Below, piece by piece: positions 43,440 to 51,865 of a stretch of DNA of 64,000 nucleotides. The stretch comes from Clostridiaceae bacterium Marseille-Q4145 (lineage in GTDB: Bacteria; Bacillota; Clostridia; Lachnospirales; Lachnospiraceae). The translations under genes and the position numbers were made by a program. The DNA lies in assembly GCA_018223365.1 (NCBI GenBank), contig JAGTTP010000001.1:1649910-1713909 (forward strand), read 5' to 3'. The notes under the pieces were generated by a model. The model saw nothing but the letters and a program-made list of their open reading frames with translations, ran no database searches and was not told where the DNA came from. Within the stretch, counting starts at the first letter, position 1. Every line of letters begins with the position of its first letter.

Positions 43440-44849
43440 GTGATTAAGGATAACCAGCGGTACTTTAACCGGCTTCATGTGGTGATTGATGCCGCCGTCA
43501 TTTGCATATCATATATTCTGGCCTGGGTCTACAAGTTTCTGATTCTGAAGGATCCGCCAGGACTGGGCTTTGCCCTGTATATGGTGGCATTATTTGGAAT
43601 TGTTCCGTTATATCTGATGCTCTATCTGGCATTTAACATGTATACCGCCAAGCGGGTACAGGGTCGGAGACTGGAGTCAGGAAATATATGTAAAGCCAAC
43701 ACGGTGGGACTTCTGATCGTCATGGCTGTATTCTTCCTGTTGAGAGAATATAATGGATATGCCTATGAGTATTCCAGAACCATGTTGTTCTATTTTTATG
43801 TGGTCAACATTGTGATGGAACTGCTGGTCCGGAATGCAATCCGGATCGTGCTGAAGAAGATCCGACGCAGCGGATTTAATTTACGGCATATTATTTTTGT
43901 GGGGTACAGCAGTGCGGCTGAGTCCTTTATTGACCGCATTTATGCCAACCCTCAGTGGGGTTACCGGGTCTGCGGAATTCTGGATGACAATAAGGAATCC
44001 GGTTACACCTATAAAGGGGTACCAGTATTGGGACCTACGGATGAACTGGAAACGATTCTGGAGAACAACCGGCTGGATGAAATTGCTCTTACGCTGGCGC
44101 TCCGGGAATACTATAAATTGAAGCGGATCGTAGCGATCTGCGAAAAATCCGGTGTGCATACAAAATTTGTTCCGGATTATAATGATATCATACCGACGAG
44201 ACCATATACGGAAGATCTTCTGGGCCTTCCGGTGATCAATATCCGGCACGTGCCGCTGACTAATACCTTTAATATGGTATGTAAGCGGACAGTGGACATT
44301 GTTGGAGCCATTGTTGCTATCATCATTTTTTCGCCGGTTATGCTGGTTACGGCCATTTTGGTAAAAATAACATCCAAAGGGCCGCTCATATATAAGCAGG
44401 AGCGGGTAGGACTCCATAACCAGACATTTCAGATGTATAAGTTCCGTTCCATGGAAGTACAGTCTGAAAAAAGTGAAAAGCGGGCATGGACTGTCCGGAA
44501 TGATCCTCGCGTGACAACCGTGGGAAAAATCATCCGGAAGACCAGTATCGATGAACTGCCGCAGTTGTTCAATATCCTGAAGGGTGACATGAGCCTGGTG
44601 GGACCAAGACCGGAGCGTCCTTTTTTCGTGGAAAAGTTCCGGGAGGAGATTCCAAGGTATATGATCAAGCATCAGGTGCGTCCGGGACTGACCGGATGGG
44701 CACAGGTCAACGGCTACCGGGGGGACACATCGATCAAAAAGCGTATTGAATACGACCTGTACTATATTGAGAACTGGACCATGGGACTGGATTTTAAGAT
44801 CCTGTTTCTAACGTTCTTCAAAGGCTTTGTAAATAAGAATGCTTATTAG
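43440..44849 (+). CDS. Undecaprenyl-phosphate sugar-1-phosphate transferase (WbaP/CpsE type)
   Basis: A 469-aa initiating enzyme for glycan synthesis on the lipid carrier. Four to five N-terminal membrane helices (to about 125), a CoA-binding-like domain (about 140-255) and a bacterial sugar transferase domain (about 275-469). Signatures include KRTVDIVGAIVAI, YKQERVG, FRSM, KTSIDELPQLFNILKGDMSLVGPRPERPFF and RPGLTGWAQVNGYRG. It should transfer hexose-1-phosphate to undecaprenyl phosphate. The GTG start at 43440 follows GGTGAG by 5 nt, inside the second copy of a 21-nt direct repeat. Confidence 0.94.
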   Translation: MIKDNQRYFNRLHVVIDAAVICISYILAWVYKFLILKDPPGLGFALYMVALFGIVPLYLMLYLAFNMYTAKRVQGRRLESGNICKANTVGLLIVMAVFFLLREYNGYAYEYSRTMLFYFYVVNIVMELLVRNAIRIVLKKIRRSGFNLRHIIFVGYSSAAESFIDRIYANPQWGYRVCGILDDNKESGYTYKGVPVLGPTDELETILENNRLDEIALTLALREYYKLKRIVAICEKSGVHTKFVPDYNDIIPTRPYTEDLLGLPVINIRHVPLTNTFNMVCKRTVDIVGAIVAIIIFSPVMLVTAILVKITSKGPLIYKQERVGLHNQTFQMYKFRSMEVQSEKSEKRAWTVRNDPRVTTVGKIIRKTSIDELPQLFNILKGDMSLVGPRPERPFFVEKFREEIPRYMIKHQVRPGLTGWAQVNGYRGDTSIKKRIEYDLYYIENWTMGLDFKILFLTFFKGFVNKNAY

Positions 44850-44870
44850 CAGGCGTAGAAAGGATGAATT

Positions 44871-46007
44871 ATGGCAAAAGAAACTTTGAAAAAGACGACT
44901 TCGAAAAAAAATGCATCTCATCAGAAAACGTCTTCTGCAAAATCTGCATCAGGCAGAAGCAGAGGAGGTTCTAAGAAGAGAGCATCCAAAAAGAAAAAGC
45001 GGATGATGATTTTCGGCATTGAGATTGCAGTGATTCTGATTCTTGTGCTGGGATTCTGGGTAGTAAGCAAACTGGATAAGATTCAGAAGCCGAAGGTAGA
45101 GCAGGATCAGATTGAAGTAAATGAATCTCTGCAGGAATCCACGATGGAAACCATGAAAGGTTACACTACCGTCGCACTGTTTGGCCTTGATACCCGTGAA
45201 GCGGGACAGCTTGGAAGTGGAAATCGAAGCGATACCATTATTATTGCGAGCATTAACAATGATACCAAGGAAGTAAAACTGGTCAGTGTATATCGTGATA
45301 CTTATCTGAATCTGACCAATGGTAAATATAATAAATGTAACAGCGCATATTCCTCTGGCGGTCCGGCACAGGCCATCAGTATGCTGAACACGAACCTGGA
45401 CCTGGATATTGAGTACTATGTCAGCGTAGACTTCGCTGCACTGACCAAGACAGTAGATCTGCTGGGTGGTATCGACATCGATGTAGATGATGCCGAGATT
45501 GAACATCTGAACAACTATATTGTTGAGACATCCAAGGTAACAGGTATCCAGACGCAGCCGCTGACCAGTACAGGACTTCAGACACTGGATGGCGTACAGG
45601 CGACTTCCTACTGCCGTATCCGTTACACTGCAGGAGACGATTTCAAACGTACGGAGCGTCAGCGCGAAGTGATCATGCAGCTGGTAAGCAAGGCAAAGAA
45701 GATGGATATCAGCAAAGTTAATGATATCATTGATGCTGTATTCCCGCTGATTGCAACCAACTATACCAACGATGAGCTGGTAGCCATGGCTCCGCAGCTT
45801 TTGACCTACGATATTGTGGACACCACCGGATTCCCGTTTGATAAAGCAAATGCAACCGTCAAAGGAAAAGGTTCCTGTGTTGTTCCGGTAAATCTGGAAG
45901 AGAACGTAAAACAGCTTCATGAGTATCTCTTTGGCAACGCTGATTATCAGCCATCCAATGAGGTAACAGAGATCTCTTCAAAGATCAATTCTGAGACAGG
46001 ATATTAA
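44871..46007 (+). CDS. LCP (LytR-CpsA-Psr) family glycopolymer ligase
   Basis: A 378-aa membrane protein. The 45 N-terminal residues are very rich in Lys and Ser (cytoplasmic), then one helix (46-66) and an extracellular LCP domain (about 95-345). The domain has TVALFGLDTREAG, GNRSDTIIIASINNDTKEVKLVSVYRD and LLGGIDIDVDD, with the basic and acidic residues that bind the pyrophosphate lipid. LCP enzymes attach polysaccharides or teichoic acids to peptidoglycan. Here it follows the initiating transferase by 21 nt, so it is the natural wall ligase of this locus. An intrinsic terminator follows. Confidence 0.94.
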   Translation: MAKETLKKTTSKKNASHQKTSSAKSASGRSRGGSKKRASKKKKRMMIFGIEIAVILILVLGFWVVSKLDKIQKPKVEQDQIEVNESLQESTMETMKGYTTVALFGLDTREAGQLGSGNRSDTIIIASINNDTKEVKLVSVYRDTYLNLTNGKYNKCNSAYSSGGPAQAISMLNTNLDLDIEYYVSVDFAALTKTVDLLGGIDIDVDDAEIEHLNNYIVETSKVTGIQTQPLTSTGLQTLDGVQATSYCRIRYTAGDDFKRTERQREVIMQLVSKAKKMDISKVNDIIDAVFPLIATNYTNDELVAMAPQLLTYDIVDTTGFPFDKANATVKGKGSCVVPVNLEENVKQLHEYLFGNADYQPSNEVTEISSKINSETGY

Positions 46008-46025
46008 AAAATAGTGAATGAATAG

Positions 46026-46060
46026 AAGCGAGGGATTCGTGAAGTTCCCTCGCTTTGTTT
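46026..46060 (+). terminator. Terminator after the LCP gene
   Basis: AAGCGAGGGA (46026-46035) pairs with TCCCTCGCTT (46046-46055), then TTGTTTC. Transcription must read through or restart for the following glycosyltransferase gene. Confidence 0.75.
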
Positions 46061-46095
46061 CTAATATAGAAAATTGCAGAAAACAGGAGAAACTG

Positions 46096-47016
46096 ATGAC
46101 AGCGGATATTGTAATTCCGGTTTATCGTCCGGGGGCAGAGTTAGGAGAACTGCTGAGCCGTCTGGCTGACCAGACGATACTGGCAGGGAAGATCATTCTG
46201 ATGAATACAGAGGAAGCACATTTCCCGGCAGAGCTTCCGGAAAGATACGAAAATGTGGAAGTTCATCATGTGACAAAGCAGGAATTTGATCATGGCGGTA
46301 CCAGAGATCAGGGCATTCGCCTCTCGGAGGCAGACGTAGTGATCTGTCTTACGCAGGATGCTATGCCGGCGGATGAACATCTGGTGGAAGAATTGCTGAA
46401 ACCATTTGCAGATCCTTCCGTATGGGCGGCCTATGGAAGGCAGCTGCCGAAGGAAAATTGCAGGGAAGTGGAAAAATACACCCGCAGTTTTAATTACCCT
46501 GATGAAAGCAAGATCAAAGGAAAAGAGGATCTTCCGGTATTGGGGATTAAGACTTTTTTCTGCTCTAATGTCTGTGCTGCGTGGAGACGGGAAAAATACA
46601 AAGAACTGGGTGGATTTGTCAAACGGACTATTTTTAATGAAGATATGATTTATGCAGGAACCATTATAAAGGCAGGTGGTCGAATTGCCTACTGTGCAGA
46701 TGCACAGGTGGTGCATTCTCACAATTACAGTGCCCTGCAGCAGTTTCACCGGAATTTTGATCTGGCAGTATCCCAGACTATGCATCCGGAAATCTTTGGC
46801 GGCATTCGTTCGGAATCTGAAGGCATACGTCTGGTAAAAAGGAGTCTTTCTTATTGTATTAAAATCAGAAAACCGTGGTTGATGATCCAGGTGGTGACCC
46901 AGAGCGCAGGAAAGCTCCTGGGCTACAAACTGGGACAGCGTTATGAACGGCTTCCAAGAAAACTGGTTCTGGCGTGTACCATGAACCGGGAATTCTGGGA
47001 TAAGGAGGAGCTATGA
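46096..47016 (+). CDS. GT2 glycosyltransferase, HGGTR type
   Basis: A 306-aa GT2 enzyme. It starts ADIVIPVYRPGAELGELLSR and contains EFDHGGTRDQGIRLSEADVV and CLTQDAMPADEHL, the pattern of RfbN/WsaD-like rhamnosyltransferases. A late AAWRREKYKELGGF and NEDMIYAG form the acceptor region. The ATG at 46096 is preferred because AGGAGA lies 5 nt upstream; an earlier ATG at 46018 gives an N-terminal stretch encoded across a terminator hairpin. It overlaps the next gene by 4 nt. Confidence 0.9.
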   Translation: MTADIVIPVYRPGAELGELLSRLADQTILAGKIILMNTEEAHFPAELPERYENVEVHHVTKQEFDHGGTRDQGIRLSEADVVICLTQDAMPADEHLVEELLKPFADPSVWAAYGRQLPKENCREVEKYTRSFNYPDESKIKGKEDLPVLGIKTFFCSNVCAAWRREKYKELGGFVKRTIFNEDMIYAGTIIKAGGRIAYCADAQVVHSHNYSALQQFHRNFDLAVSQTMHPEIFGGIRSESEGIRLVKRSLSYCIKIRKPWLMIQVVTQSAGKLLGYKLGQRYERLPRKLVLACTMNREFWDKEEL

Positions 47017-47939
47017 AAGGAAAAAAGATAAAGCGGACTATGCTGGCAGTGACTGTTCTGTGTATGGGGCTTCTGATTGGCTGCGGTACGAATAAAAAGA
47101 CAGAAGAACAGCAGCTGGCTTTACGAACCCAGGGCATGGAACAGGCGCGGGAAGGCAGCTATGAAGACGCCATCGCTTCCTATAATGAGGCCCTGGAACT
47201 TGCCGATATGCATGCAGGCAGTCTGGAACTGGATATTGCGGCATATAAAGCATCGGCACAGTATTATGCAGGAAATACAGAGGATGCCATTGCCACCTGC
47301 AGTGCCATTCTGGACCTGAAGGAGAGTGCGGAGATTTATACAACCAGAGGACTTCTCTATCGGGAGGCAGGAAATGCAGAAGCCGCAAAAGCAGATTTTA
47401 CCAAGGCGATGAGTCTTACCTCTAAGAAGAATAAAGTAATGCTGGGAAGACTTTCTTATTATATGGAAGATGATACAAATGCCAAGACCTATCTGGAGGC
47501 AGCTTCCAAGGAAGGTAATCCGGAAGGCATTTATTGGCAGGCAGAGCTGTACCGGGAGATGGGAAATACAGACTATGCCATTACCCTCTATCAGAGTTAT
47601 CTGGATGGTGAAGAAGTTACGCATCAGGAAGCTTATGAACGGGTGGCGGCTTATCAGCTGGCACAGGGTGATTACACTGGTGCACTGGACACCCTGCAGG
47701 CGGGAATTTCCATGGGAAACGGCGGATGTCTGCAAAAACTGATGGCATCGGAGATCACTGTCTATGAACAGCAGGGAGATTTTGATACCGCCCTTCAGAA
47801 GATGGAGATCTATCTGGAAAGCTATCCGGATGATGCGGATGCACAGAGAGAATATACCTTCCTGAAAACACGCTCCCAGGACGGTCAGGCCGGAACGGAT
47901 ACGGAAGCGGAAGAGGATACAGAAGATACAGAAGAATAA
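47013..47939 (+). CDS. TPR-repeat lipoprotein
   Basis: A 308-aa exported lipoprotein with the lipobox LIGC (Cys24). After the anchor come about seven tetratricopeptide-like helical repeats (about 30-285; REGSYEDAIASYNEALELAD is a clear unit, and AGNAEAAKADFTKAMSL another). The C-terminal tail is Glu/Asp/Thr-rich. TPR lipoproteins scaffold protein complexes at the membrane; here it is translationally coupled to a GT2 gene at the end of the glycan locus. The exact partner is not visible. Confidence 0.85.
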   Translation: MKGKKIKRTMLAVTVLCMGLLIGCGTNKKTEEQQLALRTQGMEQAREGSYEDAIASYNEALELADMHAGSLELDIAAYKASAQYYAGNTEDAIATCSAILDLKESAEIYTTRGLLYREAGNAEAAKADFTKAMSLTSKKNKVMLGRLSYYMEDDTNAKTYLEAASKEGNPEGIYWQAELYREMGNTDYAITLYQSYLDGEEVTHQEAYERVAAYQLAQGDYTGALDTLQAGISMGNGGCLQKLMASEITVYEQQGDFDTALQKMEIYLESYPDDADAQREYTFLKTRSQDGQAGTDTEAEEDTEDTEE

Positions 47940-47946
47940 AAATCAG

Positions 47947-47983
47947 AACCACGTGGATTTTATAATTTTCCGCGTGGTTTTTT
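47947..47983 (+). terminator. Terminator closing the polysaccharide locus
   Basis: AACCACGTGG (47947-47956) pairs with CCGCGTGGTT (47970-47979, one wobble), followed by Ts. Confidence 0.85.
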
Positions 47984-48064
47984 GTTTATAGATATGCTGG
48001 GCAGGCTGTCACTTCGACCTGATTGTCTGTTCACAAATTCTTCATAAAAAAATATAAAATACAC

Positions 48065-48136
48065 TTGACAAAGCACTATAGAGAGTGCTATCTTAAGTTA
48101 CAGGAAATGTTAGCACTCTTACATGTCGAGTGCTAA
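48065..48136 (+). promoter_or_regulatory. hrcA heat-shock promoter and CIRCE operator
   Basis: TTGACA (48065-48070) and TATCTT (48089-48094) form the promoter with an 18-nt spacer. A perfect CIRCE element, TTAGCACTC-N9-GAGTGCTAA, occupies 48110-48136, the binding site of HrcA. A second, shorter palindrome with the same half-sites, AGCACT (48072-48077) and AGTGCT (48084-48089) 6 nt apart, lies inside the promoter spacer. Confidence 0.95.
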
Positions 48137-48161
48137 CAAGCAGAGGAAAGGAGCATAACCC

Positions 48162-49184
48162 ATGGAACTGGATGAGAGAAAGAAAAAAATCTTAAATGTG
48201 ATTATCCGGAATTACATGGAGACCGGAGAACCGGTAGGATCGAGAACCATATCGAAGGATCCGGATCTGAAGCTTTCCTCTGCTACCATCCGCAATGAGA
48301 TGTCGGATCTGGAAGAGATGGGTTATATCATTCAACCCCACACTTCCGCCGGAAGAATTCCTTCCGATAAAGGATACCGGCTGTATGTGGATTACCTGAT
48401 GCAGGAAAAAGACCGGGAAGTGACGGAACTTCAGGAACTGATGGTTCAGCGTACCGACCGGCTGGAAAGTGTGCTGAAGCAGGTGGTAAAGATCCTGGCA
48501 AATGATACCAATTATGCCACGATGGTTTCCACTCCACAGTATCATCAGAACAAACTGAAATTCATTCAGTTGTCCCGTGTGGATGCCAATCAGATCCTGG
48601 CGGTGATTGTAGCGGAAGGAAATGTGATCCGCAACAAACTCTTACCGGTCTGTGAGAAACTGAGTGATGAAAGTATTCTGAAGCTTAATATCCTGCTGAA
48701 TACCATGCTGAATGGAAAGACCATTCAGGAAATCAATCTTCAGATGATTTCCAGCATGAAAGAACAGGCCGGTATTCACAGCAACATCGTCAGTGATGTG
48801 GTGGATGCAGTCGCCGAAGCGATTCATTCCGATGAGGGAATGGAGATCTACACCGGCGGGGCCACAAACATTTTCCGTTATCCGGAATTAAGTGAGAACG
48901 GAAAGGCCAGTGAACTGATACAGACACTGGAGGAGAAGCAGAACCTGGTAGATCTGGTTACAGACACACTGAACAAAGACGAAAAAGGAATTCAGGTATA
49001 TATCGGTAATGAGACACCGGTAAAATCCATGAAGGACTGCAGTGTTGTCACGGCAACCTACGAACTGGGCGAAGGGCTTCAGGGTACCATTGGAATCATT
49101 GGTCCCAAGAGAATGGATTACGAGAACGTTATGGGTAAGCTGAAAGCCATGATGGATCAGCTGGATGATGTTTTTCATAAATAG
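48162..49184 (+). CDS. hrcA: Heat-inducible transcription repressor HrcA
   Basis: A 340-aa repressor of class I heat-shock genes, which binds CIRCE and is folded by GroEL. It has the N-terminal winged helix (MELDERKKKILNVIIRNYM, then GEPVGSRTIS and LSSATIRNEMSDLEEMGYI), the linking segment QPHTSAGRIPSDKGYRLYV, and the C-terminal GAF-like dimerisation domain with GATNIF and GPKRMDY. The CIRCE element lies 25 nt upstream, so it represses its own operon. First gene of hrcA-grpE-dnaK. Confidence 0.97.
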   Translation: MELDERKKKILNVIIRNYMETGEPVGSRTISKDPDLKLSSATIRNEMSDLEEMGYIIQPHTSAGRIPSDKGYRLYVDYLMQEKDREVTELQELMVQRTDRLESVLKQVVKILANDTNYATMVSTPQYHQNKLKFIQLSRVDANQILAVIVAEGNVIRNKLLPVCEKLSDESILKLNILLNTMLNGKTIQEINLQMISSMKEQAGIHSNIVSDVVDAVAEAIHSDEGMEIYTGGATNIFRYPELSENGKASELIQTLEEKQNLVDLVTDTLNKDEKGIQVYIGNETPVKSMKDCSVVTATYELGEGLQGTIGIIGPKRMDYENVMGKLKAMMDQLDDVFHK

Positions 49185-49199
49185 AAAGGCGGAACAACG

Positions 49200-49805
49200 G
49201 TGGAAGAAAACAAGACAATGGAACAGGAACCGGAGATTCAGGAGGAAGAAGTAAAAGCAGAAGATACTGCTGAAGCAGAAGCCACTGAGACGGCCGAGAC
49301 AGAAGAAACAAAAGCCGATGCGGAACCTGACAAAAAAGGATTCTTCGGAAAGAAGAAAGAGAAAAAAGACAAGAAAGATGAACAGATCGCAGAACTGACC
49401 GATAAAGTAAAACGTCAGCTTGCAGAGTTTGAAAACTTCAGAAACCGTACAGAAAAGGAGAAATCCCAGATGTACATGGTGGGAGCAAGAGATGTGATCG
49501 AGAAACTGCTTCCGGTAGTAGATAACTTTGAGCGAGGCTTGAAGAGTATTCCGGAAGATCAGAAAGATGGACCGGTAGCCAGCGGAATGGAAATGATTTA
49601 TAAACAGCTGATCACGGTTCTTACAGATTTGGGCGTAACCCCCATCGAAGCGGTGGGCCAGGAATTTGATCCGAATTTCCATAATGCAGTGATGCATGCG
49701 GAGGATGAGGAACTTGGAGAAAATACAGTATCTGAGGAATTCCAGAAGGGTTATAAATATAAAGATGCAGTGCTTCGTCACAGCATGGTTAAAGTTGTAA
49801 ACTGA
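49200..49805 (+). CDS. grpE: Nucleotide exchange factor GrpE
   Basis: A 201-aa cochaperone that releases ADP from DnaK. A disordered N-terminal stretch of about 60 residues, rich in Glu, Thr, Ala and then Lys, precedes the long dimerising helix (about 60-110; KRQLAEFENFRNRTEKEK) and the C-terminal beta domain ending VGQEFDPNFHNAVMH and RHSMVKVVN. GTG start at 49200 with GAAAGGCGG upstream. The Lys-rich run KKKEKKDKKDE is longer than usual in the family. Confidence 0.95.
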   Translation: MEENKTMEQEPEIQEEEVKAEDTAEAEATETAETEETKADAEPDKKGFFGKKKEKKDKKDEQIAELTDKVKRQLAEFENFRNRTEKEKSQMYMVGARDVIEKLLPVVDNFERGLKSIPEDQKDGPVASGMEMIYKQLITVLTDLGVTPIEAVGQEFDPNFHNAVMHAEDEELGENTVSEEFQKGYKYKDAVLRHSMVKVVN

Positions 49806-49876
49806 CGCGTAAGCAATGAGCAGCGAGCTAACGCGCTGTGGTCTATAAGATTTAGTATTTTCAGGAGGAAAAAGAA

Positions 49877-51754
49877 ATGAGCAAGATTATTGGTATTGAC
49901 TTAGGAACAACGAACTCTTGTGTAGCCGTAATGGAAGGTGGAAAACCTACGGTTGTTGCAAATACAGAAGGAGCAAGAACAACACCGTCTATCGTAGCAT
50001 TTACAAAGACTGGTGAGCGTCTGGTAGGAGAGCCGGCAAAACGTCAGGCAGTTACCAACTCCGAGAAAACCATCTCTTCCATCAAGAGACATATGGGAAC
50101 TGATTATAAAGTAGACATCGAAGGAAAGAAATATTCTCCGCAGGAGATTTCCGCTATGATCCTGCAGAAGCTGAAAGCAGATGCAGAGAACTATCTGGGC
50201 GAGAAAGTAACCGAGGCAGTTATCACTGTTCCGGCATACTTCAATGACGCACAGAGACAGGCAACCAAAGATGCAGGTAAGATCGCAGGACTGGATGTAA
50301 AACGTATCATCAATGAGCCGACCGCTGCAGCACTGGCATACGGCCTTGACAATGAGAAAGAGCAGAAGATCATGGTATACGACCTTGGCGGCGGTACCTT
50401 CGATGTTTCCATCATCGAGATCGGTGACGGCGTTATCGAGGTTCTGGCTACTGCAGGTGACAACCATCTGGGTGGTGATGACTTCGACCAGAAGATCACA
50501 GATTATATGATCTCTGAATTCAAGAAACAGTACGGTGTAGATCTTGGCAACGACAAGATGGCACTGCAGAGACTGAAAGAAGCAGCTGAGAAGGCTAAGA
50601 AGGAGCTGTCCGCTTCCACAACAACCAACATCAACCTTCCGTTCATCAGCATGAACGCAGACGGCCCGCTTCACTTTGATATGAACCTGACCAGAGCAAA
50701 ATTTGATGAGCTGACTCACGATCTGGTAGAGCGTACTGCTAACCCGGTACAGGCAGCTCTCCGTGATGCAGGTATCAGCCCGTCTGAACTTGGTAAAGTC
50801 CTGCTGGTAGGTGGTTCCACACGTATCCCGGCAGTACAGGATAAAGTAAAACAGTTGACCGGACATGAGCCGAGCAAATCTCTGAACCCGGATGAGTGTG
50901 TGGCAATCGGTGCTTCCATTCAGGGTGGTAAACTTGCAGGAGATGCAGGTGCCGGTGATATCCTTCTTCTGGATGTTACTCCGCTGTCCCTGTCCATCGA
51001 GACCATGGGAGGTATTGCAACCCGTCTGATCGAGAGAAATACCACGATCCCGACTAAGAAGAGCCAGATCTTCTCCACCGCAGCTGATAACCAGACCGCT
51101 GTAGACATCAACGTTGTACAGGGTGAGAGACAGTTTGCGAAAGACAACAAATCCCTCGGCCAGTTCCGTCTGGATGGAATCCCGCCTGCAAGACGTGGAG
51201 TTCCGCAGATCGAGGTTACCTTTGATATTGATGCCAACGGTATCGTAAATGTATCCGCTAAGGATCTGGGTACCGGAAAAGAGCAACACATCACCATTAC
51301 CGCTGGTTCCAACATGTCTGATTCCGATATCGACAAGGCAGTCAAAGAAGCTGCTGAGTTCGAGGCACAGGATAAGAAACGGAAAGAGGCCATTGATGCA
51401 AGAAATGATGCAGATGCAATGGTATTCCAGACTGAGAAGGCAATGGAGGAAGCAGGAGATAAGATCGACGCTTCTGAGAAAGCAGCTGTTCAGGATAAGA
51501 TCAATGCCCTGAAAGCAGTTGTAGACAGAACTGCAAACCAGACTGACATTTCCGATGCAGACATCGATGCACTGAAATCCGGTAAAGAGGATCTGATGAA
51601 TGCAGCACAGAAACTGTTCCAGAAGATGTATGAGCAGACCGCAGGTGCACAGGGTGCAGGTCCGCAGGGCGCAGGTCCGGATATGGGCGGCGCAGGACAG
51701 AGTACTTCCGGTCCGGCAGATGACGTGGTAGACGGAGATTACCGCGAGGTTTAA
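49877..51754 (+). CDS. dnaK: Chaperone DnaK (Hsp70)
   Basis: A 625-aa Hsp70. It starts IIGIDLGTTNSCVAV and shows the ATPase motifs VYDLGGGTFDVSI and LLVGGSTRIPAVQ, the linker DILLLDVTPLSL and the peptide-binding domain with NQTAVDINVVQGER. The C-terminal tail is rich in Gly, Ala, Gln and Pro (about 590-615, GAQGAGPQGAGPDMGGAGQ) and ends with an acidic VVDGDYREV. The start has AGGAGG upstream. A terminator separates it from dnaJ. Confidence 0.98.
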   Translation: MSKIIGIDLGTTNSCVAVMEGGKPTVVANTEGARTTPSIVAFTKTGERLVGEPAKRQAVTNSEKTISSIKRHMGTDYKVDIEGKKYSPQEISAMILQKLKADAENYLGEKVTEAVITVPAYFNDAQRQATKDAGKIAGLDVKRIINEPTAAALAYGLDNEKEQKIMVYDLGGGTFDVSIIEIGDGVIEVLATAGDNHLGGDDFDQKITDYMISEFKKQYGVDLGNDKMALQRLKEAAEKAKKELSASTTTNINLPFISMNADGPLHFDMNLTRAKFDELTHDLVERTANPVQAALRDAGISPSELGKVLLVGGSTRIPAVQDKVKQLTGHEPSKSLNPDECVAIGASIQGGKLAGDAGAGDILLLDVTPLSLSIETMGGIATRLIERNTTIPTKKSQIFSTAADNQTAVDINVVQGERQFAKDNKSLGQFRLDGIPPARRGVPQIEVTFDIDANGIVNVSAKDLGTGKEQHITITAGSNMSDSDIDKAVKEAAEFEAQDKKRKEAIDARNDADAMVFQTEKAMEEAGDKIDASEKAAVQDKINALKAVVDRTANQTDISDADIDALKSGKEDLMNAAQKLFQKMYEQTAGAQGAGPQGAGPDMGGAGQSTSGPADDVVDGDYREV

Positions 51755-51783
51755 TCCGGAACAGGATGAAAATAAAAATAAAG

Positions 51784-51817
51784 CAGTGGGGGAGCGATAA
51801 ACTCCCCACTGTTTTTT
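51784..51817 (+). terminator. Terminator between dnaK and dnaJ
   Basis: CAGTGGGGGAG (51784-51794) pairs with CTCCCCACTG (51802-51811), then six Ts. It should reduce dnaJ transcription relative to dnaK. Confidence 0.9.
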
Positions 51818-51865
51818 GCGTGTGCGGATGAATTTCAGCTCACAGCAATTCGAAAGGGAAAAGTT

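Noticed and set aside
49806..49876. Imperfect hairpin between grpE and dnaK (GCGTAAGC with GCTAACGC)
   Set aside because: Mismatch in the stem and no T-run; too weak to call a terminator or operator.
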